Assembly (NCBI RefSeq): GCF_002252635.1
Contig: NZ_NQKX01000007.1
Span: forward strand, 1-64,000
Reading direction: 5' to 3'
DNA from: Synechococcus sp. MW101C3
GTDB lineage: Bacteria; Cyanobacteriota; Cyanobacteriia; PCC-6307; Cyanobiaceae
DNA: 64,000 nucleotides
Within the stretch, counting starts at the first letter, position 1. Each line of letters begins with the position of its first letter. The notes below the pieces were generated by a model. It was not told where the DNA came from, did no database searches, and was given only the letters and a program-made list of their open reading frames with translations. A program made the translations under genes and the position numbers. Shown piece by piece: positions 1 to 11,518 of this stretch.

Positions 1-15
1 CCCCGCCAGCCCAGC

Positions 16-1779
16 TCACTGCCAGCGCAGCAGCGAGCCGGGCTGGCGGGGCAGGGTGGGCCCGTCCTGGCGCAACTCCAGCAGCGGCCGCAGCTCCGGC
101 TCCAGCGTGGCGCTGGGGTGGCTGCTCCGCTGGGCATCGGGGGTGAGCAGCAGGGTGATCGCCCTGCAGCCAGGCCATTCCGCCAGCAGGCCGAGCAAGG
201 CCGTGAGATCGCCGCGACCGAGGGCGTGGCCGTCGGTGGAAGCCAGCAGCAGCGCGAGCTCCGGTTGCTGGAGCAGAGCCAGCAGCCGGGGATGCTCCTC
301 CCGCCGCAGATCGAGGCTGCGCTGCTGGGCCCAGGCACGCAGCTGGGGCCAGTGCTCCGCTTCGGTGCGGGCGGGATCGTTGCCGCTGCCTTGCCAGGCC
401 AGCACCGCGGTGAGGCCGAGGCTGGTGGGGTGGGGGGGCTCCAGGCCGGGGGGCTGCATCAGCAGATGCCCCAGCTTCAGGCGCTTGGTGCTCAGGTAGG
501 CGGCGTTGTGCAGGCCCGCGTCCATCTCCAGCGGCACGCGGTCGTCGACCTGGAGGCCATAGCCTCCCAGCCCGGCGATCTTGCGGGGGTTGTTGGTGAT
601 CAGCCGCAGCCGCTTCACCCCCAGATCGCTGAGGATCTGGGCGCCTACGCCGTAATTGCGCAGATCGGCGGGGAAACCCAGGCGCTCGTTGGCCTCCACG
701 GTGTCGAGGCCACCATCCTGCAGGCTGTAGGCCTTGAGCTTGTTGATCAGGCCGATGCCGCGCCCTTCCTGGCGCAGATACACCACGATGCCTTCGCCGG
801 CCTCTTCGATCATGCGCAGAGCGGCTTCCAGCTGGGGGCGGCAATCACAGCGCAGGGAACCGAAGGCATCCCCGGTGAGGCATTCCGAGTGCACCCGCAC
901 CAGCACCGACCCGGTGGCCCGTTCCGGGTGTCCCTTCACGATCGCCACGTGTTCACTGCCGTCGTGTTCGTTGCAATAGCCGATCGCGCGGAAGGTACCG
1001 AAGGCGCTGGGCATCATGGCTTCCGCCTGACGCCGCACGAACCGTTCGGTGGTGAGGCGATAGCTGATCAGATCGGCGATGCTGATCAGCCGCAATCCGT
1101 GCTGGCGGGCATACGTCTGCAGTTGCGGCAGCCGGGCCATCGAGCCGTCGGGATTCTGGATCTCACAGATCACGCCGGCGGGATACAGCCCAGCCAGACG
1201 TGAAAGATCCACCGCCGCCTCGGTGTGGCCGGCACGCTTGAGCACGCCGCCACGCTTGGCCCGCAGCGGAAAGATATGGCCGGGCCGGCGCAGATCGTGG
1301 GGACGGCTCTGGGGATGGATCGCCACCTGGATGGTGCGGGCCCGATCGTCGGCAGAGATGCCGGTGGACACGCCGTTCTCGGGGCCCGCGTCCACGCTCA
1401 CGGTGAAGGCGGTCTGATTGCTGTCGGTGTTGCGATCCACCATCAGCGGCAGTTCCAGCGCATCGAGGCGCTCCCCTTCCATCGCCAGGCAGATCAGGCC
1501 CCGGGCTTCGGTGGCCATGAAGTTGATCTGTTCCGGCGTGGCGAACTGGGCCGCGCAGATCAGATCGCCTTCGTTTTCACGGTTTTCGTCATCCACTACC
1601 ACCACCATCTCGCCGTTGCGAATGGCCGCCAAGGCATCCGCTACGGGATCAAACCGGATGGCCGCTTCTGCAGCATCGACGCCTCCCACCTGCGCCGCTG
1701 GCGATGACGCCTCAACGCTGCCGCGATCGTGGAGTGGGTCGGAACGGAGAGCCAGGGGACGTGGACCATCAACCTTCAT
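16..1779 (-). CDS. ribBA: Bifunctional 3,4-dihydroxy-2-butanone-4-phosphate synthase / GTP cyclohydrolase II
   Basis: Cytoplasmic enzyme for both entry steps of riboflavin synthesis: ribulose 5-phosphate to DHBP, and GTP to the diaminopyrimidine precursor. The N-terminal half carries [11 protein letters not shown] (about residues 63-73) and GHIFPLRA. The C-terminal half has the zinc-cysteine stretch around [15 protein letters not shown] and the RQEGRGIGL loop, so both activities look intact. A tail of about 147 residues follows the usual GTP cyclohydrolase end (after LKLGHLL); it is Leu/Gln-rich and has no motif I recognise. The frame is open upstream to 1845, but the ATG at 1779 (MKVDGPRP) removes an unlikely Cys/Trp-rich leader. 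It is divergent from argC across about 76 bp. Confidence 0.95.
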   Translation of the reverse strand: MKVDGPRPLALRSDPLHDRGSVEASSPAAQVGGVDAAEAAIRFDPVADALAAIRNGEMVVVVDDENRENEGDLICAAQFATPEQINFMATEARGLICLAMEGERLDALELPLMVDRNTDSNQTAFTVSVDAGPENGVSTGISADDRARTIQVAIHPQSRPHDLRRPGHIFPLRAKRGGVLKRAGHTEAAVDLSRLAGLYPAGVICEIQNPDGSMARLPQLQTYARQHGLRLISIADLISYRLTTERFVRRQAEAMMPSAFGTFRAIGYCNEHDGSEHVAIVKGHPERATGSVLVRVHSECLTGDAFGSLRCDCRPQLEAALRMIEEAGEGIVVYLRQEGRGIGLINKLKAYSLQDGGLDTVEANERLGFPADLRNYGVGAQILSDLGVKRLRLITNNPRKIAGLGGYGLQVDDRVPLEMDAGLHNAAYLSTKRLKLGHLLMQPPGLEPPHPTSLGLTAVLAWQGSGNDPARTEAEHWPQLRAWAQQRSLDLRREEHPRLLALLQQPELALLLASTDGHALGRGDLTALLGLLAEWPGCRAITLLLTPDAQRSSHPSATLEPELRPLLELRQDGPTLPRQPGSLLRWQ

Positions 1780-1855
1780 TCTCCACCAGCACACCTGCGC
1801 ACCGTGAAGAGATCGCTGGACGACCAGTACGCTTTCCCCTCCCAATTGCTACCGC

Positions 1856-2932
1856 ATGGCTCCTACAGAACCAGCCCGGCGCGTGGCCGTGATCGGCGCC
1901 AGTGGCTATGGCGGTCTGCAGAGCCTGCGGCTGCTGCATGACCATCCCCACCTGGAGGTGACCTTTCTGGGTGGAGAACGCAGTGCCGGCAAGCGCTGGA
2001 ATGCGATCACGCCGTTTCTGCCGCTGGCCAGGGATCTGGTGGTGCGCGTGCCTGAACCCGACGCCATCGCCGCGGAGGCCGACCTGGCGGTGCTCAGCCT
2101 GCCGAACGGCCTGGCCTCGCGTCTCGTGCCCGATCTGCTGGCGCGCGGGGTGAAGGTGGTGGATCTCTCCGCTGACTACCGCTACCGCTCGTTGAACCAG
2201 TGGAAAAGTGTGTATGCAGCGGAAGCCCAGGAGCATCCCCGCCACGACGACGCCCTGTGCGAAGAAGCGGTGTACGGCCTGGTGGAGTGGGAGCGGGAGG
2301 CGATCGCCGCTGCCCGGCTGGTGGCGGCCCCCGGCTGTTTCCCCACGGCCAGCCTGCTGGCGCTGATGCCGTTTCTCAGCCAGGGCCTGATTGAAACCAG
2401 CGGGATCATCATCGACGCCAAGACCGGCACCTCCGGCGGGGGCAGGGCCGCCAAGGAGAACCTGCTGCTGGCCGAGGCCGGCGAGGCGGTGGCGCCCTAC
2501 GGCGTGGTGGGCCATCGCCACACCAGTGAGATCGAGGAATCAGCCAGCCGCGCGGCCGGTCTACCGATCCGGCTGCAGTTCACCCCCCACCTGATGCCGA
2601 TGGTGCGCGGGCTGCTGGCCACCGTCTACGGCCGCCTGCGAGATCCCGGCCTCACCGCCGCCGACTGCACCACCCTGCTGCAGGCCGCCTACCGCCAGAG
2701 CCCCTGCGTGGAGGTGCTGCCGGTGGGCACCTACCCCTCCACCAAGTGGGTGCGGCAGACCAACCGGGCCCTGCTGTCGGTGCAGGTGGATGCGCGAACC
2801 AGCCAGCTGATCGTGATGTGCGCCATCGACAATCTGGTGAAGGGCCAGGCCGGACAGGGCGTTCAGTGCCTCAACCTGCTGGCGGGGCTGCCCGCCTGCA
2901 CCGGCCTGCCGCTGCTGCCCTTCTACCCCTGA
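1856..2932 (+). CDS. argC: N-acetyl-gamma-glutamyl-phosphate reductase
   Basis: Third step of arginine biosynthesis: NADPH-dependent reduction of N-acetylglutamyl phosphate to the semialdehyde in the cytoplasm. The N-terminus has the Rossmann motif GASGYGG (about residues 15-21). The catalytic cysteine lies in APGCFPTA (Cys about 161), and conserved GTSGGG and HRHTSEI segments follow. At 358 residues it is family-typical. The ATG lies just after the promoter region shared with divergent ribBA. The last 10 bp overlap convergently with the end of purN. No other arginine gene is adjacent. Confidence 0.96.
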   Translation: MAPTEPARRVAVIGASGYGGLQSLRLLHDHPHLEVTFLGGERSAGKRWNAITPFLPLARDLVVRVPEPDAIAAEADLAVLSLPNGLASRLVPDLLARGVKVVDLSADYRYRSLNQWKSVYAAEAQEHPRHDDALCEEAVYGLVEWEREAIAAARLVAAPGCFPTASLLALMPFLSQGLIETSGIIIDAKTGTSGGGRAAKENLLLAEAGEAVAPYGVVGHRHTSEIEESASRAAGLPIRLQFTPHLMPMVRGLLATVYGRLRDPGLTAADCTTLLQAAYRQSPCVEVLPVGTYPSTKWVRQTNRALLSVQVDARTSQLIVMCAIDNLVKGQAGQGVQCLNLLAGLPACTGLPLLPFYP

Positions 2933-3597
2933 GCCTGCGCCAGCCGCTCAGCGGCCAGTGCCACCGCCAGCGGCAGGATCCGATGCTCCTGCTGCTGGAT
3001 GCGGGCCGCCAGGCGGGCATGGTCATCGCCGGGGCACACCGGCACGGCAGCCTGGGCCAGGATCGGACCCCCATCCACTTCGGCGGTCACCAGGTGGGCG
3101 CTGCAGCCCGCCAGGGTCACCCCTGCCGCCAGCGCCTGGCCGATCGCGTCGACACCGCGGAAACTGGGCAGCAAGGACGGGTGGATGTTCACCAGGCGCT
3201 GCGGAAAGGCCTCGATCAGCACGGGGGTGACGATCCGCATCCAGCCGGCCATCACCACCAGATCCACCTGTGCCTGCCCAAAGGCTTCGATCAGGGCGCC
3301 ATCGAGCGCCTCCCGACTGCTGAAGCGACGGTGATCGAGCAGACGCCAGGAAATGCCCAGCCGCTCGGCCCGCTCGATGGCCCCGCAGCCCGGCTGGTTC
3401 ACCACCAGCAACTCCACGCTGGCGTTGAGGTCGCCGTGGCGGCCACTGGCCACCAGCGCCTCGAAGTTCGAGCCGTGGCCTGAGGCCATCACTCCCAGCC
3501 GCAGCGGAGGATGCGCCGCCGGCCAGGGCTGTGACAACGGCCACTGGATGCCGGCATTCACGTCGCTATGGTCTGCCGCAGCAGGCATCGGGTTCAT
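2923..3597 (-). CDS. purN: Phosphoribosylglycinamide formyltransferase
   Basis: Third step of de novo purine synthesis: transfers a formyl group from 10-formyl-THF to GAR. The conserved N-terminal segment LGVMASGHGSNFEAL lies after a nonconserved leader of about 35 residues. Further on come the folate-site segment MAGWMRIVTP and the NIHPSLLPSF motif with the catalytic His, then HLVTAEVDGGPI. The start is uncertain. ATG 3597 has a reasonable ribosome-binding site (AAGGTGG) but shares the palindrome CATG with the start of the divergent Ycf35-like gene. ATG 3612, ATG 3588 and GTG 3561 are alternatives. The 3' end overlaps argC by 10 bp. Confidence 0.93.
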   Translation of the reverse strand: MNPMPAAADHSDVNAGIQWPLSQPWPAAHPPLRLGVMASGHGSNFEALVASGRHGDLNASVELLVVNQPGCGAIERAERLGISWRLLDHRRFSSREALDGALIEAFGQAQVDLVVMAGWMRIVTPVLIEAFPQRLVNIHPSLLPSFRGVDAIGQALAAGVTLAGCSAHLVTAEVDGGPILAQAAVPVCPGDDHARLAARIQQQEHRILPLAVALAAERLAQAQG

Positions 3598-3937
3598 GTC
3601 CCACCTTTCCATCCTGCCAACGGTCGTGAGCGATCTCGATCACTTGGTCGCCACCCTTGAGGAACTCGGTGCGAGCCCTCAAATCGATGGTGTGCTGCAG
3701 GGCTTCAACGACGAGCAGATGCCGGTGGCTGTGAAGGTGCGCATGGATGGCGCTGCACTCGGCTGGCAGCGCCAGCGTGATGGCTCCCTGGCCGTGGTGG
3801 GGGATCTGCAACGGCTGAGCCGCTCCCTTGATGTGCAGCGTTTCCTGGCGGCGGTCACCCGCAGCTACGCCGCCCGCGTCGCCCTGGCCCAGGCGATGCG
3901 CGAGCTGCCCCAGGCTCACGTCCATCTCGCCGCCTGA
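3596..3937 (+). CDS. ycf35: Ycf35-like protein (DUF1257 family)
   Basis: Small 113-residue protein starting MSHLS, matching the conserved MSHFS-type start of the Ycf35/DUF1257 family found in cyanobacteria and red-lineage plastids. The family has no established biochemical function. The sequence is soluble with no membrane segment or signal peptide: an N-terminal DLDHLVATLEELG helix, a central VAVKVRMDGAALGWQRQRDG strand region and a C-terminal helix. The frame extends upstream, but MSHLS at 3596 fixes the start. That ATG overlaps the possible purN start on the other strand. The stop is followed after 5 bp by the M61 protease TTG. Confidence 0.85.
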   Translation: MSHLSILPTVVSDLDHLVATLEELGASPQIDGVLQGFNDEQMPVAVKVRMDGAALGWQRQRDGSLAVVGDLQRLSRSLDVQRFLAAVTRSYAARVALAQAMRELPQAHVHLAA

Positions 3938-3942
3938 CGCCC

Positions 3943-5679
3943 TTGGATCCGGTGGAGCTCACGCTGGATCTGACGGCGTCTCGCCAGCATCTGATCCGCT
4001 GTCGGCTTCGCTTCACCCCCATCCACCAGGCCCTGGAGCTGCACCTGCCGGTGTGGACGCCGGGCTCCTACCTGCAGCGCGATTACGTGCGCCAGCTGCA
4101 GAACCTGGAGCTGGTACAAGCGGGAGCCGTGGTGCCGCTGGTGCGGCGCGAGCCGTCTGTGTGGACCGCCCAGCTCAAACCGCTCCTTCCGGTGGAGGTG
4201 AACTACGGCGCCATGGCCACCGAACTCACGGTGCGCACCTGCCACCTCGACGACGACCACGCCTGCCTGACCCTGGCCGCCCTGGCCCTGCAGGTGAACG
4301 GCGCACGCTGGACGCCGCACCACCTGCACCTGCTGCTGCCAGAGGGCTGGGAGCCGTTCGTGCCGCTGCCCTGTCTGGACGGACCGACCGAACACCGCTG
4401 GATCGCAGCCAGCTTCGACCAGCTGGTGGACACCCCGGTGGAGGCAGGCCCGCACCGCTGGCATGGGTTCGAAGTGCACGGGGTGCCGCACCGCTGGGTG
4501 TGCTGGTCGGCGGTGGGGGGAGACCCCAATCCGCTGCTGGAGCGCTACCCACAACTGCTCGACGACGTGGCGGGGGTGTGCTCCGCCTGCTGCCGGCTGA
4601 TGGGTGAACCGGCTCCGGCCGCTGCTGACTACCTGTTTGTGCTGCACCTGCTGGAGCGGGGCTTCGGCGGCCTCGAGCACGACAACGCCACCGTGCTGCA
4701 GTACGGCCTGGAGGAGCTGGCCAAGCCCGGCGGCTACCGCAGGTTTCTCCAACTGGTGGGCCATGAATACCTGCACCAATGGAACGTGCGGCGACTGCGG
4801 CCAGCGGAGCTCACCCCGATCGACTACGACCGCCCGATGGTCGTTCCCACCCTCTGGTTCGCCGAGGGGGTGACCAGCTACTACGACCAGTTTCTGCCGC
4901 GGCTCGCCGGCATCGGCACCGACGCCGACCTGTGGGACGACCTGGGCGCTGAGCTCAGCCGCTACCTGCTCACTCCCGGCCGCCTGCTCGGCCAGACCCT
5001 GCGCCAAAGCAGCCAGGAAGCCTGGGTGAAGCTCTACCGGCAGGACGCCTACAGCGGAGACAATCAGATCAGTTACTACCTCAAAGGTGCCGTCGTGGCC
5101 CTGGTGCTGGATCTGCAGCTGCGCCGGGCCGGTTCGTCCCTGGCCGCCGTGCTGCGCGCGCTCTGGCAGACGCACGGCCGCTGGCGGCGGGGCTACAGCG
5201 AAGCCGATCTGATCGAGGCTTTTGCCGCCCAGCTGCCCGAACTTCGCAAGCAACTGCCGGCCTGGCTGGAGGGGCAGGAGGACCCGCCCCTGCACGAGGC
5301 GCTGCACAGCGTGGGCCTGGTGCTGGTGCCGCACAAGGACACCGCTCCCTTCACCGGCCTGGCCTGCAGCACGTCCAATTCGAGCCTGAGCGTTCAGAAG
5401 GTGGCGCGCCACAGCCCGGCGGAAGCGGCGGGCCTGTGCGTGGCGGACGAGCTGATAGCCCTGGATGGCTGGCGGCTGCACACGCCCAGCGATCTCACGC
5501 ACCGGTGGCAGGAAGGCCGCAGCCACAGCCTCACGATCGGGCGGCACGGCAGGCTGCGTTGTCTTTCTGTGCAGCCCGCAGCGCCGGCGGTTCAGAGTTG
5601 GAGACTGCAGCCGGATCCCGACGGCCCGGCGGCGGCCTTGGCCCTGCGCACGCAATGGTTGCAGTTGGTTCCATGCTGA
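3943..5679 (+). CDS. M61 family metalloprotease with C-terminal PDZ domain
   Basis: Predicted zinc aminopeptidase of the glycyl aminopeptidase (M61) family, 578 residues. An N-terminal beta domain (about 1-170) precedes the gluzincin core: HEYLHQWNVRRLRP gives the HExxH zinc site (His274, Glu275, His278), and WFAEGVTSYY supplies the third ligand Glu about 308. A PDZ domain lies near residues 480-560 (VQKVARHSPAEAAGL). There is no signal peptide, so it may act in the cytoplasm. The start is TTG, 5 bp after the Ycf35-like stop, which suggests cotranscription. The stop overlaps the possible start of the amidase (ATGCTGA). Substrate unknown. Confidence 0.9.
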   Translation: MDPVELTLDLTASRQHLIRCRLRFTPIHQALELHLPVWTPGSYLQRDYVRQLQNLELVQAGAVVPLVRREPSVWTAQLKPLLPVEVNYGAMATELTVRTCHLDDDHACLTLAALALQVNGARWTPHHLHLLLPEGWEPFVPLPCLDGPTEHRWIAASFDQLVDTPVEAGPHRWHGFEVHGVPHRWVCWSAVGGDPNPLLERYPQLLDDVAGVCSACCRLMGEPAPAAADYLFVLHLLERGFGGLEHDNATVLQYGLEELAKPGGYRRFLQLVGHEYLHQWNVRRLRPAELTPIDYDRPMVVPTLWFAEGVTSYYDQFLPRLAGIGTDADLWDDLGAELSRYLLTPGRLLGQTLRQSSQEAWVKLYRQDAYSGDNQISYYLKGAVVALVLDLQLRRAGSSLAAVLRALWQTHGRWRRGYSEADLIEAFAAQLPELRKQLPAWLEGQEDPPLHEALHSVGLVLVPHKDTAPFTGLACSTSNSSLSVQKVARHSPAEAAGLCVADELIALDGWRLHTPSDLTHRWQEGRSHSLTIGRHGRLRCLSVQPAAPAVQSWRLQPDPDGPAAALALRTQWLQLVPC

Positions 5680-6608
5680 ACCACGTCCGCGGACTGGTGG
5701 TGCGCGCCCGCCAGCTGGCGCCGGAGCGGGGCGGGGCGGTGGCGCTGGCTGCTGTAGCCGTGCTGGGCCTCGGTGGCCTGGGCTGGCTGGGGCGCGAGAT
5801 CTCCGCCAGCAACCCCTCCGACGCCAGCCCCTCCCTGCTGGAGCTGCTCGAGCAGGTAGGGGCCCCCCGTTCCGGGTCCTCGGCCCCGGCCGCCACGCCG
5901 TCGCTCAATGCCCGCCCAGCCCCCACGCCACCGGCCCACGACCGCTGGGTGAGCCCTCTGAAGCGCCAATGCACGGCCGATCCGGCGCTGAGCCGTCGCC
6001 TGGAGGCGAAGGTGGCCGCACTGCCGCTGGAGATGGAGCGCCTCACCATCGATCCCACCAACTACGGCAGCCGCTTCCGCAGCGATGCGTTCGGCAATCC
6101 GGTGGACCCCACACCTCGCGTGGTGGTGCTGCACGAAACGGTCTACGGCATGCAATCGGCGGTGCAGACCTTCCTTACCCCCCACCCCCGCGACGAAGAC
6201 CAGGTGAGCTACCACCTGATGATCGGGGAGAACGGGCAGGTGGTGCAGGCGCTAGATCCTGCTTATCGTGCTTTCGGCGCTGGCAACTCCGCCTTCAACG
6301 GCCAGTGGGTGATGACCAACCCGGATGTTGGGGGGTCGGTGAACAACTTCGCCCTGCACCTGAGCCTGGAAACACCGCTTGATGGTGAGGATGCCGACGC
6401 GGAGCACAGTGGCTACAGCAACGCCCAGTACGACGCCTTGGCGGTGGTGCTGACCGACTGGATGCGCCGTTTCGGCATCGCTCCCCAGAACATCACCACC
6501 CACCGGTATGTGGATCTGGGGGGTGAACGGGCAGATCCCCGCAGCTTCAGATGGTCGGAACTGCAGACGCGTCTCGCAGCCCTCGGCATGCTTTGCAAGT
6601 CCGGCTGA
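5673..6608 (+). CDS. Membrane-anchored N-acetylmuramoyl-L-alanine amidase (Amidase_2)
   Basis: Predicted peptidoglycan amidase of 311 residues. A hydrophobic N-terminal segment (GAVALAAVAVLGLGGLGWLG, about residues 20-40) is a signal anchor or uncleaved signal peptide, followed by a Pro/Ala/Ser linker. The Amidase_2 fold covers about 145-305: VVVLHET gives the first zinc His, and THRYVDLGG with RADPRSF supply the second His and the acidic/zinc residue. VSYHLMIGENGQVVQALDP is the typical core. The start is either ATG 5673, overlapping the protease stop, or ATG 5655 in the same frame. Likely role: wall turnover in the periplasm. Confidence 0.85.
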   Translation: MLNHVRGLVVRARQLAPERGGAVALAAVAVLGLGGLGWLGREISASNPSDASPSLLELLEQVGAPRSGSSAPAATPSLNARPAPTPPAHDRWVSPLKRQCTADPALSRRLEAKVAALPLEMERLTIDPTNYGSRFRSDAFGNPVDPTPRVVVLHETVYGMQSAVQTFLTPHPRDEDQVSYHLMIGENGQVVQALDPAYRAFGAGNSAFNGQWVMTNPDVGGSVNNFALHLSLETPLDGEDADAEHSGYSNAQYDALAVVLTDWMRRFGIAPQNITTHRYVDLGGERADPRSFRWSELQTRLAALGMLCKSG

Positions 6609-6668
6609 CGGAGGCCTACCTGGCGTTACGAACAGCTCTGGGACCGACGCTCCAATCGCGTCTGCGCC

Positions 6669-7556
6669 TCAAATCAGCGGAGAAAACTGTGGCTTGCGCT
6701 CGCCGTAGATGAGCGCGTGGAGAGCGGGATCCTGCATGTAGCTCAGGATGCGGGCGGGGTAATCCAGCTTGCCGTTGTGGAGGTAGGCCAGGGTGGCGAG
6801 CGCCTTGGCATCGCGGGGACCAGCGCTGGCTTGCAGGAGGCGGTCGGTGGGGAATCCCAGCAGGGTGGAGAGGCGATGAAACTTGCCCACCAGCAGCTGC
6901 ACATTCCGCTCGGGGACCAGCAGCTCACGCCGGGCGGCAGCCCGTTCCTCGGGGCTGGCATCGGCAGGCAGCAAGCCCTGATGCACGAACTCATCGACCC
7001 CCAGCTGGGCAGGCCCGTGGGTCTTGAAGAGGCCGGAATCGGCCGCCATCGGCAGATCTTCACCGGGTTTCGCCCGCTGAATCTCGTCGAAAAGCACGGC
7101 GGCAACGAGCATCGGGTTCACGCCGAGCCGACGTGACTCGCTCACGATCACCGGCCTCAGCTCCTCAATGCGGCTGACCGTGTGGGCACGCAGCGGGGTG
7201 AGCTGATCCAGGCCGTGGGTGAGCAACTGGGCCAGCTTCGGCTGGGGACCATGCACGCCGAAACGGCGCTGCAGCTCACGCAGCTCTTCAGGGGTGAAAT
7301 CGACCGGATTCGCCCGCAGACCCTGCATCGCCAGCTTGGCGGGTTTGCCGCTGCGGGCATTGAGACTGGTGCTGAGGGCAGCTTCGTGCAGCTTGAGCAA
7401 CGAGGCAGCATCGGGGTGGCGAACGGTGGCCACCTGGGCATTGATCAGGCCGAGGGCGAGGACCCAGCTGGAGGCTCGCAGCAACGCCGGTGTGCGAAGG
7501 GAGCCAAGCGGAATGCGTAGCTTCAAGGCGGCCTTCAAACCGGGTTTTGGAGTCAA
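6669..7556 (-). CDS. Exported protein, possibly lysozyme-like (DUF1402-like)
   Basis: A 295-residue protein with an N-terminal hydrophobic segment (ALLRASSWVLALGLINAQVA) that could be a signal peptide. The central part has a lytic-transglycosylase-like pattern: VSESRRLGVNPMLVAAVLFDEI, then a GPAQLGVDEF element, resembling Glu then GxxQ in soluble lytic transglycosylases and DUF1402 proteins. Assignment to that fold is inference. The start is TTG with a poor ribosome-binding site, so it may lie further downstream. It converges on the amidase gene upstream in the window, so a wall-related role would fit its surroundings but is unproven. Confidence 0.6.
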   Translation of the reverse strand: MTPKPGLKAALKLRIPLGSLRTPALLRASSWVLALGLINAQVATVRHPDAASLLKLHEAALSTSLNARSGKPAKLAMQGLRANPVDFTPEELRELQRRFGVHGPQPKLAQLLTHGLDQLTPLRAHTVSRIEELRPVIVSESRRLGVNPMLVAAVLFDEIQRAKPGEDLPMAADSGLFKTHGPAQLGVDEFVHQGLLPADASPEERAAARRELLVPERNVQLLVGKFHRLSTLLGFPTDRLLQASAGPRDAKALATLAYLHNGKLDYPARILSYMQDPALHALIYGERKPQFSPLI

Positions 7557-7736
7557 TTGTTAAATAAACTCTACCGTCGTCCACTGGCTGCTCCCGCACC
7601 TTGGGCCGTTTGTGTGGCCGTCCATACAATTACGCCGCTTGCGTGTTCCGGCTCACGGCGATGGGCTGTGTCACGGTTCAGAGGGCGATTCCACCGATAG
7701 GTTCATCGCCAGAACCTGTCACTTCCACCAGGGCGC

Positions 7737-10504
<2,768 letters not shown>

Positions 10505-10628
10505 ACCTGGGGGCACACCGCGCCACCCCGATTGACGGCCGCTCTGGCCTCAGCACAGGCGTTCCGGCATCGTCACTGGCCATCGGCAGCCCAGCACCGA
10601 TCCGTCCCCTTCTGCGGCGTTTTCGTCC

Positions 10629-11483
10629 ATGAGCGACTCCCTTCTCGAAGCCATCAGTGAAAGCCGGTGCTTCGGTGGCGCACAACGCCGCTACCGCCAT
10701 CGCTCCAGCGTGCTGGGGTGCAGCATGCATGTGTCGGTGTTTCTGCCCCCGCAGGCGCTCGCCGGCGCCCGGGTGCCGGCCCTCTACTGGCTCTCGGGGC
10801 TCACCTGCACCGACGAGACCATGGTGCAGAAGGCGGGCGCGCAGCGGCTGGCAGCCGCCCTTGGCCTGGCCCTGGTGGCCCCGGACACCAGCCCCCGGGG
10901 GGAGGGCGTGCCCGATGACCCCGACGGCGCCTGGGATTTCGGCCTGGGGGCAGGCTTCTACCTGAATGCCAGCGAAGCCCCCTGGGCCACCCACTACCGC
11001 ATGCACGACTACGTGGTGGCGGAGCTGCCCGCCCTGCTGGAGAGCGCCCTGCCGCTCAACGAGCGGCGCGGGGTGAGCGGCCATTCGATGGGCGGCCACG
11101 GGGCCCTGATCTGCGCCCTGCGCAACCCGGGCCGCTATCGCTCGGTGTCGGCGTTCGCGCCGATCGCCCAGCCCAGCACCTGCCCCTGGGGGGAGAAAGC
11201 CTTCAGCCGCTACCTGGGCCCTGAGCGTGGCAGCTGGGCCGCCTGGGAGGCCTGCAGCCTGATCGCCCAGGCCAGCGAGCGCTTGCCGATCCTGGTGGAT
11301 CAGGGCAGCGCCGACCCGTTCCTCGACCAGCAGCTGAAGCCCGATCAGCTGCGCAGCGCCGCTGCCGCCGCCGGCCACCCACTGGAGCTGCGGCTACAGC
11401 CCGGCTACGACCACAGCTACTTCTTCATCGCCAGCTTCATCGACGACCACCTGCGCCACCACGCCGCCGCCCTGCTGGCCTGA
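10629..11483 (+). CDS. fghA: S-formylglutathione hydrolase
   Basis: Esterase D-type alpha/beta hydrolase of 284 residues that hydrolyses S-formylglutathione to formate and glutathione, the second step of glutathione-dependent formaldehyde removal. Motifs: YWLSGLTCTDETMVQKAG near the N-terminus (oxyanion region), the nucleophile Ser in GHSMGGHGAL (about residue 151), the Asp in DQGSADPFLD and the His in YDHSYFFI. It sits 124 bp downstream of frmA on the same strand; I see no clear terminator in the gap, so the two may form one transcription unit. It converges with leuS after 35 bp. Confidence 0.95.
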   Translation: MSDSLLEAISESRCFGGAQRRYRHRSSVLGCSMHVSVFLPPQALAGARVPALYWLSGLTCTDETMVQKAGAQRLAAALGLALVAPDTSPRGEGVPDDPDGAWDFGLGAGFYLNASEAPWATHYRMHDYVVAELPALLESALPLNERRGVSGHSMGGHGALICALRNPGRYRSVSAFAPIAQPSTCPWGEKAFSRYLGPERGSWAAWEACSLIAQASERLPILVDQGSADPFLDQQLKPDQLRSAAAAAGHPLELRLQPGYDHSYFFIASFIDDHLRHHAAALLA

Positions 11484-11518
11484 ACCGGCCATGGGGCAAG
11501 GGCGCAGGGGAGCAAGGT

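Noticed and set aside
118-1203. Long plus-strand open frame over ribBA
   Set aside because: It is antisense to a fully conserved enzyme; the product is His/Gln/Gly-rich with no motif, as expected in high-GC shadow frames.
3916-5655. 579-codon minus-strand frame opposite the M61 protease
   Set aside because: The plus strand encodes the HExxH protease with all ligands; the opposite product is a low-motif Gln/His/Arg-rich shadow.
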